Below are positions 1 through 9,291 of a stretch of 64,000 nucleotides of DNA, one piece after another (the stretch's first letter is position 1; each line of letters starts with the position of its first letter). The translations under genes were made by a program, and so were the position numbers. The stretch is from Bacteroidales bacterium (lineage in GTDB: Bacteria > Bacteroidota > Bacteroidia > Bacteroidales > UBA932). The stretch is taken from the NCBI GenBank assembly GCA_029007435.1, contig JAQXHU010000032.1:24633-88632 (forward strand), in the 5' to 3' direction. The notes beneath the pieces are model-generated. The model had not been told where the DNA came from, did no database searches, and was given only the letters and a program-made list of their open reading frames with translations.

Positions 1-305
1 AAAACATTGCCTCCAAACACGGGGACTGGATAGTCAGGCTCAAATGGAACACCACTGTCGGAGCCTCGTTTCCGGTCAGGATAATGCTGAAGGGAATCGA
101 CAGAGTGGGACTGCTCAACGAGATAACCCGATACATATCTCTCGTGATGGGCGTCAATATGAGGAGACTGAACCTCAATACCGAGGACGGCATTTTCGAA
201 GGCTACATCGATATGCTCGTTCACGACCGCGAAGTGCTCGACTCGATGATAGAGAAACTGAAGGGAATCAAAGGCATACAGGACGTTATGCGAAGTGGGA
301 TTTGA
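1..305 (+). CDS. RelA/SpoT (p)ppGpp synthetase/hydrolase, C-terminal end (5' truncated by window)
   Basis: Only the last 100 codons are visible; the frame starts at base 3 and ends at a TGA at 303-305. The segment matches the C-terminal ACT regulatory domain of Bacteroidota RelA/SpoT proteins: GIDRVGLLNEITRYISLVM followed by VNMRRLNLNTEDGIFEGYID and ending in a KGIKGIQDV stretch. In this family the enzyme makes and degrades (p)ppGpp in the stringent response, and the ACT domain passes nutritional or ribosome signals to the N-terminal catalytic domains, which lie outside the window. The next gene begins 52 bp downstream on the same strand. A small inverted repeat, CGCCA/TGGCG, sits at 325-338 in that gap but has no T-run behind it. 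Family assignment is firm. Whether the full enzyme is bifunctional cannot be seen. Confidence 0.9.
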   Translation, partial: NIASKHGDWIVRLKWNTTVGASFPVRIMLKGIDRVGLLNEITRYISLVMGVNMRRLNLNTEDGIFEGYIDMLVHDREVLDSMIEKLKGIKGIQDVMRSGI

Positions 306-357
306 ACAAAAGAACTTATTGCCGCGCCAGCACTGGCGACAAGACATATATAAGAAA

Positions 358-2157
358 ATGAACAGATATTTAAATAGAATCATACCTGCTGTTCCGGTGG
401 CGCTCGCTCTCGGATCAATTTTCTTCTCGCATTCCTGTGCGAACACGACCACTCCTCCGAGCGGAGGAGACAAGGACACTATTCCTCCTGTGATTGTGAA
501 CATCAGCCCGCTTCCAGGCACTGTAAACGTTCCGGTGCATAACAGTACGATAACCATTACATTCAACGAGTATTTCACAGTAAAGGACCCGAAATCCATT
601 TTCCTGTCGCCGCCATTAGAAAAAACCCCGAAATACAAAATCAGGGGAAAATCCCTCATCGTATATTTCGAATCGGATCTGGACTCGAACAGGACATACA
701 CTCTTGACCTGACCAATGCCATCGCAGACAACAATGAGGGCAATATGTTCCCGGGATACACCCTGATGTTCTCCACCGGAGAGAAAATAGACTCGATGGC
801 AATGACGGGAGTTGTACGGGACTGCAACACCCTTGAGCCAATCAAAGGAGCCACTGTTATGCTGTACAAGGACCTCAGCGATTCAGCTGTCTTCAAGCAT
901 CGCCCTGACGCCGCCGTCAAGACAGACGACTGGGGATTCTTCGCCCTGAGGAACATCGCCGACACTACATACCGGCTGTATGCGGTCAGAGACGAGAGTT
1001 CCAACAACATATACGATCCGGACAATGACCGTATTGCTTTCATAGACAGCATTATAAGACCTACAATGATTGCCTCTGACGACCTTCCGGAGCTGATGAA
1101 ATATGATATGGAGGACACCCTCCACTGTATGGCGAGACGCGAGGAGCACGAACTGGTAATGTTCCGGGAAAAGCCTTCCAAACAGTTGATAATGAACAAA
1201 GTCAGGATAGATGCACGGTCAATGTACATCACGTTTATGGCACAGAACGCCCAGATTGATACTATGTGGATAAGAGGTGTGCCTGCGAACAAACTTATAA
1301 CCCAGTTCAACATTGAGAGGGACAGTCTGGAAATATGGGTGAACGACCGCAGGAAACAGCCTGACACCCTGCATCTTTTCGTCGACTACCTGAGGACTGA
1401 CTCGACAGGCATTTTCGAGCCATATACAGATCATATCCGTCTTGCGATGGAGAAATCCGGAGGCAAGTCAAAGAGTTCAAGGAGGGACATCAAGCACGAG
1501 GACACCACCTGCGTTATGACAGTGACAGCGGAACCGGAGAACATAGAGCAGTACGGATTCGGAATCGAATTCCGCCACCCGATCATTTATGAGAATTTTG
1601 ACTCTCTACAGCTTATATCCGTCAACCCAAAGCAGCAGGAGACGAAAATGAAATTCAGCGTCTCACGAGACAGCCTGAATCTCAGAAAATATGTGCTGAT
1701 GCCAGAGGGAGAACTGAGAAGCGGATATGAATACAGGCTGAAAGTTCCGTGGAGAAAGTTCCGTGACATTAACGGATTCTACAATGACAGCTCGGAAGTG
1801 AAAGTGTCGCTTCCGAAAGACGAGAAACTGAGCACCCTCACTCTCAATCTCTCATCGGTGCACGACAAATACATCGTGGACCTTCTCAACGAGAAGAGGG
1901 ACAAGGTGCTGAGATCATACATAATCGACTCGGACAGGTCACTGAAATTCCCTTATCTCAAAGAAGGCAAGTACTCGGTGCGCATCACGGAGGACAAGAA
2001 CAGAAACGGAATCGTGGACACCGGAAACCTTTTGGAACACCGGCAGCCGGAAAAGGTTAAATTCTACAAACTCAAGGACGGCTCTTATGTTCTCAATGTG
2101 AAAGAATCCACCGAAATCGAGCAGAACATTGACATCAGCCAACTTTTTGCCAATTGA
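358..2157 (+). CDS. Ig-like (SbsA/Big_5) domain lipoprotein
   Basis: A protein of 599 residues starting at ATG 358; an upstream in-frame GTG at 295 would place 21 residues before the signal peptide and is unlikely. A lipoprotein signal ends at Cys27 (IFFSHSC), followed by a flexible Thr/Pro/Gly stretch. Residues of about 45-145 form a bacterial Ig-like domain of the SbsA type (TIPPVIVNISP, FNEYFTVKDP, YTLDLTNAIADNNEGN). A transthyretin-like or carboxypeptidase-regulatory-like module (GVVRDCNTLEPIKGATVML) follows at about 150-240. A second fragment with calcium-like DKNRNGIVDTG lies near the C terminus. Lipoproteins of this type are conserved one per genome in many Bacteroidota and have no established function. 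It probably shares transcription with the following barrel protein and ispG, whose starts are 7 bp downstream and overlapping, respectively. Confidence 0.8.
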   Translation: MNRYLNRIIPAVPVALALGSIFFSHSCANTTTPPSGGDKDTIPPVIVNISPLPGTVNVPVHNSTITITFNEYFTVKDPKSIFLSPPLEKTPKYKIRGKSLIVYFESDLDSNRTYTLDLTNAIADNNEGNMFPGYTLMFSTGEKIDSMAMTGVVRDCNTLEPIKGATVMLYKDLSDSAVFKHRPDAAVKTDDWGFFALRNIADTTYRLYAVRDESSNNIYDPDNDRIAFIDSIIRPTMIASDDLPELMKYDMEDTLHCMARREEHELVMFREKPSKQLIMNKVRIDARSMYITFMAQNAQIDTMWIRGVPANKLITQFNIERDSLEIWVNDRRKQPDTLHLFVDYLRTDSTGIFEPYTDHIRLAMEKSGGKSKSSRRDIKHEDTTCVMTVTAEPENIEQYGFGIEFRHPIIYENFDSLQLISVNPKQQETKMKFSVSRDSLNLRKYVLMPEGELRSGYEYRLKVPWRKFRDINGFYNDSSEVKVSLPKDEKLSTLTLNLSSVHDKYIVDLLNEKRDKVLRSYIIDSDRSLKFPYLKEGKYSVRITEDKNRNGIVDTGNLLEHRQPEKVKFYKLKDGSYVLNVKESTEIEQNIDISQLFAN

Positions 2158-2164
2158 CAGCATT

Positions 2165-3139
2165 ATGAGAATCAAACAGATATACTGTATCATTATCGCA
2201 ATTGCGTTCATTCCGGCAGGTGCATTCGCCAAGAAACAGCCCAAAGCGGTCATCCCTGTCAGGGACACAGTTCTGGCTGAAACTCCCGACAGCGCATTCA
2301 TACAAATCGGGGACAGCACGGTCACGGCGGTTCACTCAGGAGACACACTGTCCAAAGGTTTCGAGCCGGAGTATTCCGACGAATATCTGGATACAGTCAA
2401 CATAAAGAAAAAGAAGACTATAAACGATTATTCAATGATCGGGGTGCAATACGGCATCGCCCTGAACCAGATGCGTTTCAACCCTTCCAAAAAACAGGGT
2501 ATGCTTATGACCCCTGTCAATTTCGGCGTCGTCTATACCAGATATGGAAAGATGTTCGGCTATATGCCGTATTTCGGATTCCAGGCAGGCCTCTTCTACG
2601 GACAGGATGGTTATATTTTCAAAAAAGACAAGGAAACCGGGGATTATACCGAGACAGTGGACGGAGCTGTGAAAGCGACTTACTCATATTTGGAAGTTCC
2701 GCTGCTGGCACACCTCCACGTGGATGTGTGGAAACTGAAACTCATTGTCAATGTGGGACTTTACGGAGCATATAGAATAAATGTCGAGCGCGAGGGAGAG
2801 CGTGTTGATCCGAATTATGTGAACAAATTCTACGACTACGACAGGCGGTTCGACTACGGAATCAAGGCCGGAGCCGGTATAGGCCTGATGCTCGACCCTG
2901 TCGAATTCCATATCACGGCAGCATACAGGGCGTCACTTGGCACCCTTTACGACCCTGACTACAACAGCCAGTATTATTACCGTTTCGCATATCCGTCCGA
3001 CATAATAATTTCAGCAGGTATACACGTCCAGCTGACAAAGAGAACAGGAAAGACAAAGGCAGAGCTTCGGAAAGAAGCCAAATCATTCGTATATAATGAC
3101 ACGATTACAGACACTTCAGGCCCAGATAGGAGCCGTTAG
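2165..3139 (+). CDS. Outer-membrane beta-barrel protein (PorT-like type)
   Basis: A protein of 324 residues. The start at ATG 2165 puts a classical signal peptide at the N terminus (MRIKQIYCIIIAIAFIPAGAFA), cleaved near Ala22; an earlier in-frame start at 2129 would overlap the previous gene and bury the signal. Alternating hydrophobic/aromatic strands from about residue 95 onward (YGIALNQMRF, NFGVVYTRYGKMFGYMPYFG, LKLIVNVGLYGAYRIN, FDYGIKAGAGIGLML, EFHITAAYRASLGTLYD) fit a small eight-stranded barrel. A central acidic and basic linker (residues 50-95) would stay periplasmic. The coding region overlaps the start of ispG by 44 bp in a different frame, which suggests translational coupling. PorT-like is a fold description; no specific substrate or partner can be inferred. 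Confidence 0.7.
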   Translation: MRIKQIYCIIIAIAFIPAGAFAKKQPKAVIPVRDTVLAETPDSAFIQIGDSTVTAVHSGDTLSKGFEPEYSDEYLDTVNIKKKKTINDYSMIGVQYGIALNQMRFNPSKKQGMLMTPVNFGVVYTRYGKMFGYMPYFGFQAGLFYGQDGYIFKKDKETGDYTETVDGAVKATYSYLEVPLLAHLHVDVWKLKLIVNVGLYGAYRINVEREGERVDPNYVNKFYDYDRRFDYGIKAGAGIGLMLDPVEFHITAAYRASLGTLYDPDYNSQYYYRFAYPSDIIISAGIHVQLTKRTGKTKAELRKEAKSFVYNDTITDTSGPDRSR

Positions 3140-4436
3140 AATAGGCAGTGGCTGCCCTATAGCTGTGCAGACTATGTGCAACACCCACACGTACGATGTG
3201 GAAGGCACAGTGGCCCAATGCATAAGAATGGCGGAAGCGGGAGTTGACATTATCCGCATCACTGTCCCGGGACTTCAGGATGTTCCTAAAATGAAGGAAA
3301 TCCGGGAAAGGCTGAGGAAAGCGGGGATAAATACTCCCCTTGTGGCCGACATACATTTTTCTTCCGAGACAGCAATAGCTGTAGCCCCGTTTGTGGAAAA
3401 AGTCAGAATCAATCCGGGCAATTTCAATAAAGACTTCGAGGAAGCAGGCAGACAGCTGAAACGCCTGCTTGAAGTGTGCAGGGAGCACGGGACAGCAATA
3501 CGTATCGGACTGAATCACGGTTCTCTTGGCGATAGAATCACAAATCTGTACGGAAACACTCCACAGGCTATGGCAGAGGCCGCAATGGAATGGATAAATC
3601 TCTGCAAATCAAATGATTTCTACAATGTGACAGTATCCCTGAAGTCAAGCAACACTTGCGTGATGGTGGAGGCATACAGAATCCTCGCGGAGAAAATGAA
3701 AGCTTCCGGAACTGTATTCCCTATGCACGTCGGAGTGACTGAAGCCGGCAACGGAGACTCAGGGCGGATCAAATCCTGCGTGGGAATATCCTCACTGCTG
3801 TCGGAAGGCATAGGAGACACAGTGAGAGTATCACTGACGGAAGATCCTGTGAATGAGATACCTGTAGGAAGATATCTTGAGCAGAGATATGACGGAAAAC
3901 TCGTCTCTTCTTTAAGAAATGTCCTGATTGAGGGGAAAACTGCGGAGGCTGTATATGACTCCCCTTCGAGAGAACGGCTTATGCTTGACTTCGCCTGCGA
4001 TTTCGGCAAACGGCTTATGGACAAGGACCTGGACGAAGTCAAATTGTCAGGAACATATATCAGTGAAGGTAATAAAGTGGATATAGCCGGCTCCGGAACC
4101 GGTGAATATCTGGAAGACGAGCTGATGCAGGCCACAAGAAGGCGTTTCTACAAACCTGAATATATCGCCTGCCCTGGTTGCGGCAGGACTATGTACAATC
4201 TTCAGGAGACATTCGAAAAGGTCAAGGAGCGGACATCGCATCTGAAAAATGTGGTGATAGCCGTTATGGGATGCATAGTGAACGGTCCCGGCGAGATGGC
4301 AGATGCCGACTGGGGATATGTGGGAGAAGGAAACGGTAAAGTGTCAATATACCGCCGTAAAGAGGCGGTAATGCGGCATATCCCTGAGAACGAGGCAGTT
4401 GACCTGCTTGTAAAACTCATAGAAGACGAGAAGTGA
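3096..4436 (+). CDS. ispG: 4-hydroxy-3-methylbut-2-enyl diphosphate synthase (IspG/GcpE)
   Basis: A protein of 446 residues that reductively opens methylerythritol cyclodiphosphate to HMBPP in the MEP isoprenoid pathway. The N-terminal TIM barrel is clear (VADIHF, VRINPGNF, GLNHGSLGDRI, VTEAGNGDSGRIKS, GIGDTVRVSLTEDP). The C-terminal iron-sulfur domain keeps the three cluster cysteines, Cys359 and Cys362 in CPGC and Cys393 in GCIVNGPGE, plus Glu400, the fourth ligand. E. coli-type enzymes run about 370 residues. Bacteroidota, chlamydial and plant enzymes usually carry an extra domain and exceed 600. This one has only about 75-90 residues of that insert left (about 275-355). The start is ATG 3096, inside the 3' end of the barrel gene. 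A strong intrinsic terminator follows at 4460-4490. Confidence 0.95.
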   Translation: MTRLQTLQAQIGAVRIGSGCPIAVQTMCNTHTYDVEGTVAQCIRMAEAGVDIIRITVPGLQDVPKMKEIRERLRKAGINTPLVADIHFSSETAIAVAPFVEKVRINPGNFNKDFEEAGRQLKRLLEVCREHGTAIRIGLNHGSLGDRITNLYGNTPQAMAEAAMEWINLCKSNDFYNVTVSLKSSNTCVMVEAYRILAEKMKASGTVFPMHVGVTEAGNGDSGRIKSCVGISSLLSEGIGDTVRVSLTEDPVNEIPVGRYLEQRYDGKLVSSLRNVLIEGKTAEAVYDSPSRERLMLDFACDFGKRLMDKDLDEVKLSGTYISEGNKVDIAGSGTGEYLEDELMQATRRRFYKPEYIACPGCGRTMYNLQETFEKVKERTSHLKNVVIAVMGCIVNGPGEMADADWGYVGEGNGKVSIYRRKEAVMRHIPENEAVDLLVKLIEDEK

Positions 4437-4451
4437 ATCTCTGACAAGAAT

Positions 4452-5753
4452 TTATTCAGCTTCCTGTTCCTCCGGGACAGGAAGTTTTTTCACTATCACC
4501 TTGTCAATCCTCGCACCGTCCATATCGGCAACTTCGAATGAGAAGCCTTCCCACTCGATTCCCTCACCGGACTTGGGAACGTGCTCAAGTTTCTCAAGAA
4601 GGAGACCTCCGACTGTGGAGAAATCGTAGTCTTCAATATTCTCGTCAAGGCCGAAATGCGTAAGGAAGTCATACATAGAGCATTGTCCATCAACATACCA
4701 TCCGTCACCATCCTTTCTCGCAATGATGTCAGGCTCCTTCATCTGTTCCTGTGCATTCATATTGCCGACCAGGGCATCGAAGATGTCTTTAAGAGAAATG
4801 ATACCGGCAAGACCACCGAATTCATCGCAGACAAGTGCCCTGTGAATCCTCTCGGACTTCATATATTCCAGCACGGCATAGACGCTCATATTCTCGTGGA
4901 CATAATGCGGCTCTTTGACCATTTTCTTGAGATTGAACTCGCCACCGCTCCTGAGCGCAGCAAGATAATCCTTGATTGACAGGACACCGGCAACATGGTC
5001 AAGATCACCCTCCACCACGGGATATTGCTCGAAAATTGTGCTTTCAATTATCTTTATGGTCTCAGCCTCTGTCATCTCAAGATCAAGCCAGACTATGTCG
5101 TCCCGCAAAGTCATAATCGTGCTTACACTCAGGTCTCCGAGAGTGAAAACCCTCTCGACAATGTCCTGTTCGACTGGCAGAACCTCACCCTCGTCTTTTC
5201 CTTCCTCTATCATTGACTTTATCTCATCCTCGGTGACTTTGCTTTCGCACTCCTTGATTCTCAGGATTTTTGTGCATATAGCAGTGGATTTCGCAAGAGC
5301 CCAGACAATCGGGGAAGCTATCCACGATACGAAACGCATCAATCCTGAGAGCGCTTTGGCCACCTTCTCAGGATTCGACATAGCTATGCGTTTTGGAACC
5401 AGTTCGCCTATGAGAATGGACAGGAACATCACAATGAAGACAATGATTGCCTTCGCAATCACACCTGCTGTGCCGGGATTCAGTCCCCATCCGACAAACA
5501 CTTCTGCAAAATCACGGGCCAGAGTGTCACCTGAGAAAATACCGGTAAGAATTCCTACCAGGGTGACCCCCATCTGGACTGCGGAAAGGAACTTGTCCGG
5601 ATCGGAGGAAAGCTTCAAGGCAGCCTTCGCTGCTTTGTCCCCCTTCGCAGCCTCTGAATTCAGTTTGGACTTCCTGGAGGATATCATCGCTATCTCAGAC
5701 ATCGAGAACAGTCCGTTCACCAGAATCAGCAGAAATATTATAAAAGCTTCCAT
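4452..5753 (-). CDS. CNNM/CorC-HlyC family membrane protein with CBS pair
   Basis: A protein of 433 residues of the hemolysin C / CorC family, inner-membrane proteins linked in other bacteria to magnesium and cobalt homeostasis. Residues 1-155 hold the DUF21/CNNM transmembrane domain, with hydrophobic segments near 1-20, 58-75, 97-118 and 138-155. Two CBS motifs follow (about 205-265 and 275-330; STIMTLRDDIVWLDLE, EQYPVVEGDLDHVAGVLSIKDYL, RIHRALVCDEFGGLAGIISLKDI). The C-terminal CorC_HlyC domain covers about 340-425. It starts at ATG 5753, five bp after the psd stop codon, so it is the last gene of the rsfS-ftsH-cdsA-psd-corC run. The direction of transport and the ion are not shown by the sequence. 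Confidence 0.88.
   Translation of the reverse strand: MEAFIIFLLILVNGLFSMSEIAMISSRKSKLNSEAAKGDKAAKAALKLSSDPDKFLSAVQMGVTLVGILTGIFSGDTLARDFAEVFVGWGLNPGTAGVIAKAIIVFIVMFLSILIGELVPKRIAMSNPEKVAKALSGLMRFVSWIASPIVWALAKSTAICTKILRIKECESKVTEDEIKSMIEEGKDEGEVLPVEQDIVERVFTLGDLSVSTIMTLRDDIVWLDLEMTEAETIKIIESTIFEQYPVVEGDLDHVAGVLSIKDYLAALRSGGEFNLKKMVKEPHYVHENMSVYAVLEYMKSERIHRALVCDEFGGLAGIISLKDIFDALVGNMNAQEQMKEPDIIARKDGDGWYVDGQCSMYDFLTHFGLDENIEDYDFSTVGGLLLEKLEHVPKSGEGIEWEGFSFEVADMDGARIDKVIVKKLPVPEEQEAE
4460..4490 (+). terminator. Intrinsic terminator of the ispG transcription unit
   Basis: An 11-bp stem (CTTCCTGTTCC at 4460-4470 against GGGACAGGAAG at 4474-4484, one T-G wobble) closes a 3-nt loop and is followed by six T residues (4485-4490). 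It lies 24 bp after the ispG stop, inside the last codons of the convergent corC, so the same bases encode the Pro-Val-Pro-Glu-Glu tail of that protein on the other strand. Confidence 0.85.
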
Positions 5754-5758
5754 ATCAG

Positions 5759-6412
5759 TTATTTAAGTTCAGCTACAATTGTTTCCGCCGCCTTGATTTC
5801 CTGCCCAAGATGAACCTTCACCTCAGCATCCAACGGGAGAAAAACATCGAATCTGGAACCGAACTTGATGATGCCGCACTGCTTTCCCCTCGCTTCAATG
5901 CTGCCAGTCTCCGAATAGCATACAATTCTCCTGGCGAATGTGCCGGCAATCTGTTTGAAGAACACCTCTCCGTGACCTGTGTCAATGGCTGTGGAGGAAT
6001 GCTCGTTCTCCTCGGCGGCCTTGGGAAGGAAAGCGAGAAGGTATTTGCCGGGATGATATTTATAATAGGTCACCCGCCCGCCCACAGGCCAGAAATTTGC
6101 GTGGACATTGAAAAAATCCATATAGACCGAGACCTGTATGCATTCTCTTTTGAGGTACTCTTTCTCAAATGTCTTACGGATGATGACAACTCTTCCGTCA
6201 GCTCCTGACGTTACCAGATTGTCACCGGAAGGCGTGTGTCTGACTGGCACTCTGTGAAACCAGAAGACGAAAAAAGCGAAACCGGTCAACACAGCGGAGA
6301 TTCCCCACGACAAGGCCTTGATATTGATAAATTCCAAGCTTATATAGACCAGCAAGGCGCAGACAAGCCACGCTATCGCAATGGTTCCGTATGAGTTTTT
6401 GTCAATCTTCAT
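5759..6412 (-). CDS. psd: Phosphatidylserine decarboxylase family protein
   Basis: A protein of 217 residues, the short bacterial form of phosphatidylserine decarboxylase that makes phosphatidylethanolamine at the inner membrane. Two hydrophobic segments occupy about residues 8-28 and 32-52. The self-cleavage site that generates the pyruvoyl cofactor is visible as Gly185-Ser186 in KFGSRFDVFLP, and the upstream FFNVHANFWPVGG and HPGKYLLAF blocks match the family. It lies 67 bp after cdsA, and the two act in sequence in phospholipid synthesis (CDP-diacylglycerol is made first and PS is its derived product). No phosphatidylserine synthase gene is in this window. Start is ATG 6412. Confidence 0.9.
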   Translation of the reverse strand: MKIDKNSYGTIAIAWLVCALLVYISLEFINIKALSWGISAVLTGFAFFVFWFHRVPVRHTPSGDNLVTSGADGRVVIIRKTFEKEYLKRECIQVSVYMDFFNVHANFWPVGGRVTYYKYHPGKYLLAFLPKAAEENEHSSTAIDTGHGEVFFKQIAGTFARRIVCYSETGSIEARGKQCGIIKFGSRFDVFLPLDAEVKVHLGQEIKAAETIVAELK

Positions 6413-6479
6413 AAAAAATTGCAGTTGCAGATTTCAAACTCCAAAGATAGGAATAAAAAATCAATTAGGAAAACTGCCG

Positions 6480-7307
6480 TCAGAATATGTTCATAAGAAT
6501 CAGATAAAGTGCGCCTATAGGTATCGAGAACAATGTGCTGTCAAATCTGTCCAAAAGGCCGCCGTGCCCTGGTATTATCACACCCGAATCCTTGACCAGA
6601 TAATAACGTTTCCACTGGGACTCGAAAAGATCTCCATATACACCGGCGATATCCATTATCACAGCAAGCACAATGGCGTGAAACAGGGAGATATCTATAC
6701 ACATCGTAAACTTTATAATCACAGCAGCGAGCACAGAGCAGAACATTCCACCCCAGAATCCGACCCAGGTTTTCTTGGGAGAGATTTCAGGGAAAAGTTT
6801 CTTCGGAAAATACTTTCCAAGAGAACATCCGAATACGAATCCGCCTATGTCCGATGCCCAGATAAGAATGAAGAAATAGAGCAGTAAATGGCCGTTGAAC
6901 TCATTGTTGAAAAAGACAATGAGGTTTGACAGCGAAAGCGGGACGGCTATATACAGAATAGCTGTATATATATCGGAAAACTTTCCGAACTCAGTCTTGT
7001 CCTTGACATACAAGGAATTCACCATCACGATTATTGTCGGCAATATCGCTATCGCAACGTATTTGGCCTGTACATCGTAGGCCATAGTCAGAAACAGGAG
7101 CACAAACAGTGTCTCACCTGACAGGATGGCAAGAATCCTCGAAAATTTATACCTGTCCTTCATTGTAATGGTATAAAATTCGTGCATCATCACACCCATT
7201 ATGAACATAATGAGAGCGGCGAACAGGAATTTGCTTACAGTCAGGCCTGCCAGCATAATGCAGACAAAAGCGACACCCGAAATTGTCCTTTTAACTGTAT
7301 TGTTCAT
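6480..7307 (-). CDS. cdsA: Phosphatidate cytidylyltransferase (CDP-diacylglycerol synthase)
   Basis: A polytopic protein of 275 residues that converts phosphatidic acid and CTP to CDP-diacylglycerol. The start is taken at ATG 7307 (MNNTVKRTISGV); an in-frame start eight codons upstream would fall between ftsH and cdsA. About seven hydrophobic helices are visible. The C-terminal CDP-alcohol signature is intact: KDSGVIIPGHGGLLDRFDS near residues 235-253, with the Asp and His-Gly-Gly positions expected for metal and substrate binding, and SPKKTWVGFWGG upstream of it. It follows ftsH by 30 bp and precedes psd, forming a phospholipid pair within a conserved rsfS-ftsH-cdsA order seen in other Bacteroidales. 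Confidence 0.93.
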   Translation of the reverse strand: MNNTVKRTISGVAFVCIMLAGLTVSKFLFAALIMFIMGVMMHEFYTITMKDRYKFSRILAILSGETLFVLLFLTMAYDVQAKYVAIAILPTIIVMVNSLYVKDKTEFGKFSDIYTAILYIAVPLSLSNLIVFFNNEFNGHLLLYFFILIWASDIGGFVFGCSLGKYFPKKLFPEISPKKTWVGFWGGMFCSVLAAVIIKFTMCIDISLFHAIVLAVIMDIAGVYGDLFESQWKRYYLVKDSGVIIPGHGGLLDRFDSTLFSIPIGALYLILMNIF

Positions 7308-7337
7308 TTGGTTTAAGTTTTTAGTACACAATTAAGA

Positions 7338-9281
7338 TCAGGCCTCAGAAGGCGCCTGTGCGTCTTCCGGCGGCTTGACCTTGGGTCCAAGTATTCTTTC
7401 CACGTCTTCGGCGAAAATGACCTCCTTTTCAAGCAGCAGGGCGGCCATCTGAAGGAAACCCTCTTTATGTTCAGTCAGGAGTTTCAAAGTTCGGTCGTGT
7501 ATATATGAGACAAGGCTCTTGACTTCCTCATCTATCAGTTCAGCAGTCTTTTCGCTGTATGGCTTGGTCAGGTCATAGCCTCGGGACCCTGTAGAGTCAT
7601 AGTATGACAGTGCGCCGACTTTCTCGCTCATTCCGTAATACTTGACCATTCCGTATGCCATCTGGGTAAGCCGTTCAAGATCATTCTGGGCTCCGGTGGA
7701 AGGCTCACCGTTGACCATCTCCTCGGCCACACGGCCTCCTATGAGTGAGCTCATCTCATCCATCATTTGGGATTTCGTCCAAAGTTTACGCTCTTCAGGA
7801 AGATACCACGCCGCTCCAAGAGCCTGCCCGCGCGGGATAAGAGTCACTTTGAACAGAGGATGGGCAAAAGGAAGAAGCCAGCTGACAGCGGCGTGACCTG
7901 CCTCGTGATGGGCAATAGAACGCTTTTCCACAGGCGTGATGATGGATGACTTGCGCTCTAGTCCGCCGATAATCCTGTCCACCGCATCGAGGAAATCCTG
8001 TCTGTCAATTTGAGGTTTGTCTTTCCGGGCAGCAGTCAGCGCAGCCTCATTGCAGACATTCGCTATATCGGCACCTGAAAAACCAGGAGTATGCTTCGCT
8101 AAAAACTCAACATCGAAATCAGGCTCAAGTTTCAGGCCTTTCAAATGCACCTTGAATATTTCCACACGCTCCTTCAACTCAGGAAGTTCCACGTGAATCT
8201 GCCTGTCGAAGCGGCCGGCCCTCAAAAGAGCCTTGTCCAGAATATCCGCTCTGTTCGTGGCAGCAAGGATGATGACTCCGGAATTGGTGTCGAATCCATC
8301 CATCTCCGTAAGCAGCTGATTCAATGTATTTTCACGTTCGTCATTCGATGAGAACCCGACGTTCTTGCCCCTCGCGCGGCCCACTGCGTCAATCTCGTCA
8401 ATGAACACGATACAAGGAGCCTTCTCTTTGGCCTGGCGGAACAGGTCGCGAACCCTTGAAGCACCCACACCAACAAACATTTCCACGAAATCCGAACCGG
8501 AAATGGAGAAGAACGGGACATTGGCCTCTCCAGCTACTGCTTTGGCCAGCAAGGTCTTGCCGGTACCAGGAGGGCCCACAAGAAGGGCACCCTTCGGAAT
8601 CTTTCCTCCGAGCGCGGTATATTTGGCAGGATTCTTAAGGAAGTCCACTATTTCCATCACCTCTTCCTTCGCTCCATACAGGCCGGCCACATCCTTGAAT
8701 GTGACTTTCACCATATTCTTGTCAGCCAGTTTTCCAGTGGATTTACCTACACTGAAAATACCGCCCTGTGCGCCCGGTCCGCCAGCTCCCATATTCCTGT
8801 TGAAGCCACGGAACATAAAAACCCACATCAAAATCAGCAGCACAGGGAAAAGAAACCAGTTGAGAATCTGTCCCCAGACCTTGTCGTCATTCTCAAGCAC
8901 CACCTTGAAACGGTCTTCTTCAGGAAGCTCTGAGTTGAGAAGCCCGAAATCCACCTCGGGATTGAACTTGTTGGAAACATAGAACCAGAAATGCGGGGAT
9001 GAGGCAGGCACCTTTCCATTGAACCTGGAAGAGTACTTGGACAGGCGGTCAGGCCTTATGACCACTTCCCCCTTGAACTCATTCCGGACGAAAACAATAT
9101 CTTTTACATCACCGGCCTTGATCATTGTCTCCACCTCGGCCCATTCTATCTTCTGCGGCTTTGCTCCGCTGTTGTTGAAAAGCATCCAGATTATCCCGGC
9201 TATAATCAGGATATAGAGCCAGGACAGCCCGACATTGACAGTGATGATTTTCGGTTTTCCCTTATTGTCTTTGTTTGCCAT
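7338..9281 (-). CDS. ftsH: ATP-dependent zinc metalloprotease FtsH
   Basis: A protein of 647 residues, the membrane-anchored AAA+ protease that degrades misfolded and regulatory membrane proteins. Two transmembrane segments (about 20-37 and 139-157) flank a periplasmic FtsH_ext domain. Walker A is GPPGTGKT at 236-243, Walker B IVFIDEID at 291-298, and the second region of homology [13 protein letters not shown] ends at the arginine finger of RAGRFDR (354-360). The zinc site HEAGH is at 459-463, with the third ligand expected in the later [10 protein letters not shown] segment. The C-terminal tail is acidic and proline-rich. The start is ATG 9281, 10 bp after the rsfS stop. All catalytic features are intact. 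Confidence 0.97.
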   Translation of the reverse strand: MANKDNKGKPKIITVNVGLSWLYILIIAGIIWMLFNNSGAKPQKIEWAEVETMIKAGDVKDIVFVRNEFKGEVVIRPDRLSKYSSRFNGKVPASSPHFWFYVSNKFNPEVDFGLLNSELPEEDRFKVVLENDDKVWGQILNWFLFPVLLILMWVFMFRGFNRNMGAGGPGAQGGIFSVGKSTGKLADKNMVKVTFKDVAGLYGAKEEVMEIVDFLKNPAKYTALGGKIPKGALLVGPPGTGKTLLAKAVAGEANVPFFSISGSDFVEMFVGVGASRVRDLFRQAKEKAPCIVFIDEIDAVGRARGKNVGFSSNDERENTLNQLLTEMDGFDTNSGVIILAATNRADILDKALLRAGRFDRQIHVELPELKERVEIFKVHLKGLKLEPDFDVEFLAKHTPGFSGADIANVCNEAALTAARKDKPQIDRQDFLDAVDRIIGGLERKSSIITPVEKRSIAHHEAGHAAVSWLLPFAHPLFKVTLIPRGQALGAAWYLPEERKLWTKSQMMDEMSSLIGGRVAEEMVNGEPSTGAQNDLERLTQMAYGMVKYYGMSEKVGALSYYDSTGSRGYDLTKPYSEKTAELIDEEVKSLVSYIHDRTLKLLTEHKEGFLQMAALLLEKEVIFAEDVERILGPKVKPPEDAQAPSEA

Positions 9282-9291
9282 CTGAGTAGAA

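Noticed and set aside
322..338. Hairpin between relA/spoT and the lipoprotein gene as a terminator
   Set aside because: The stem is only five pairs and there is no T-run.
4972..5766. A 264-codon open frame on the plus strand opposite corC
   Set aside because: It is low in recognisable motifs, rich in Ser, Thr, Arg and Pro as expected from an antisense shadow, and corC on the other strand has complete CBS and CorC domains.
8365..8982. A 205-codon open frame opposite ftsH
   Set aside because: The ftsH reading contains the AAA and zinc motifs; the opposite frame has no domain, signal or ribosome site.
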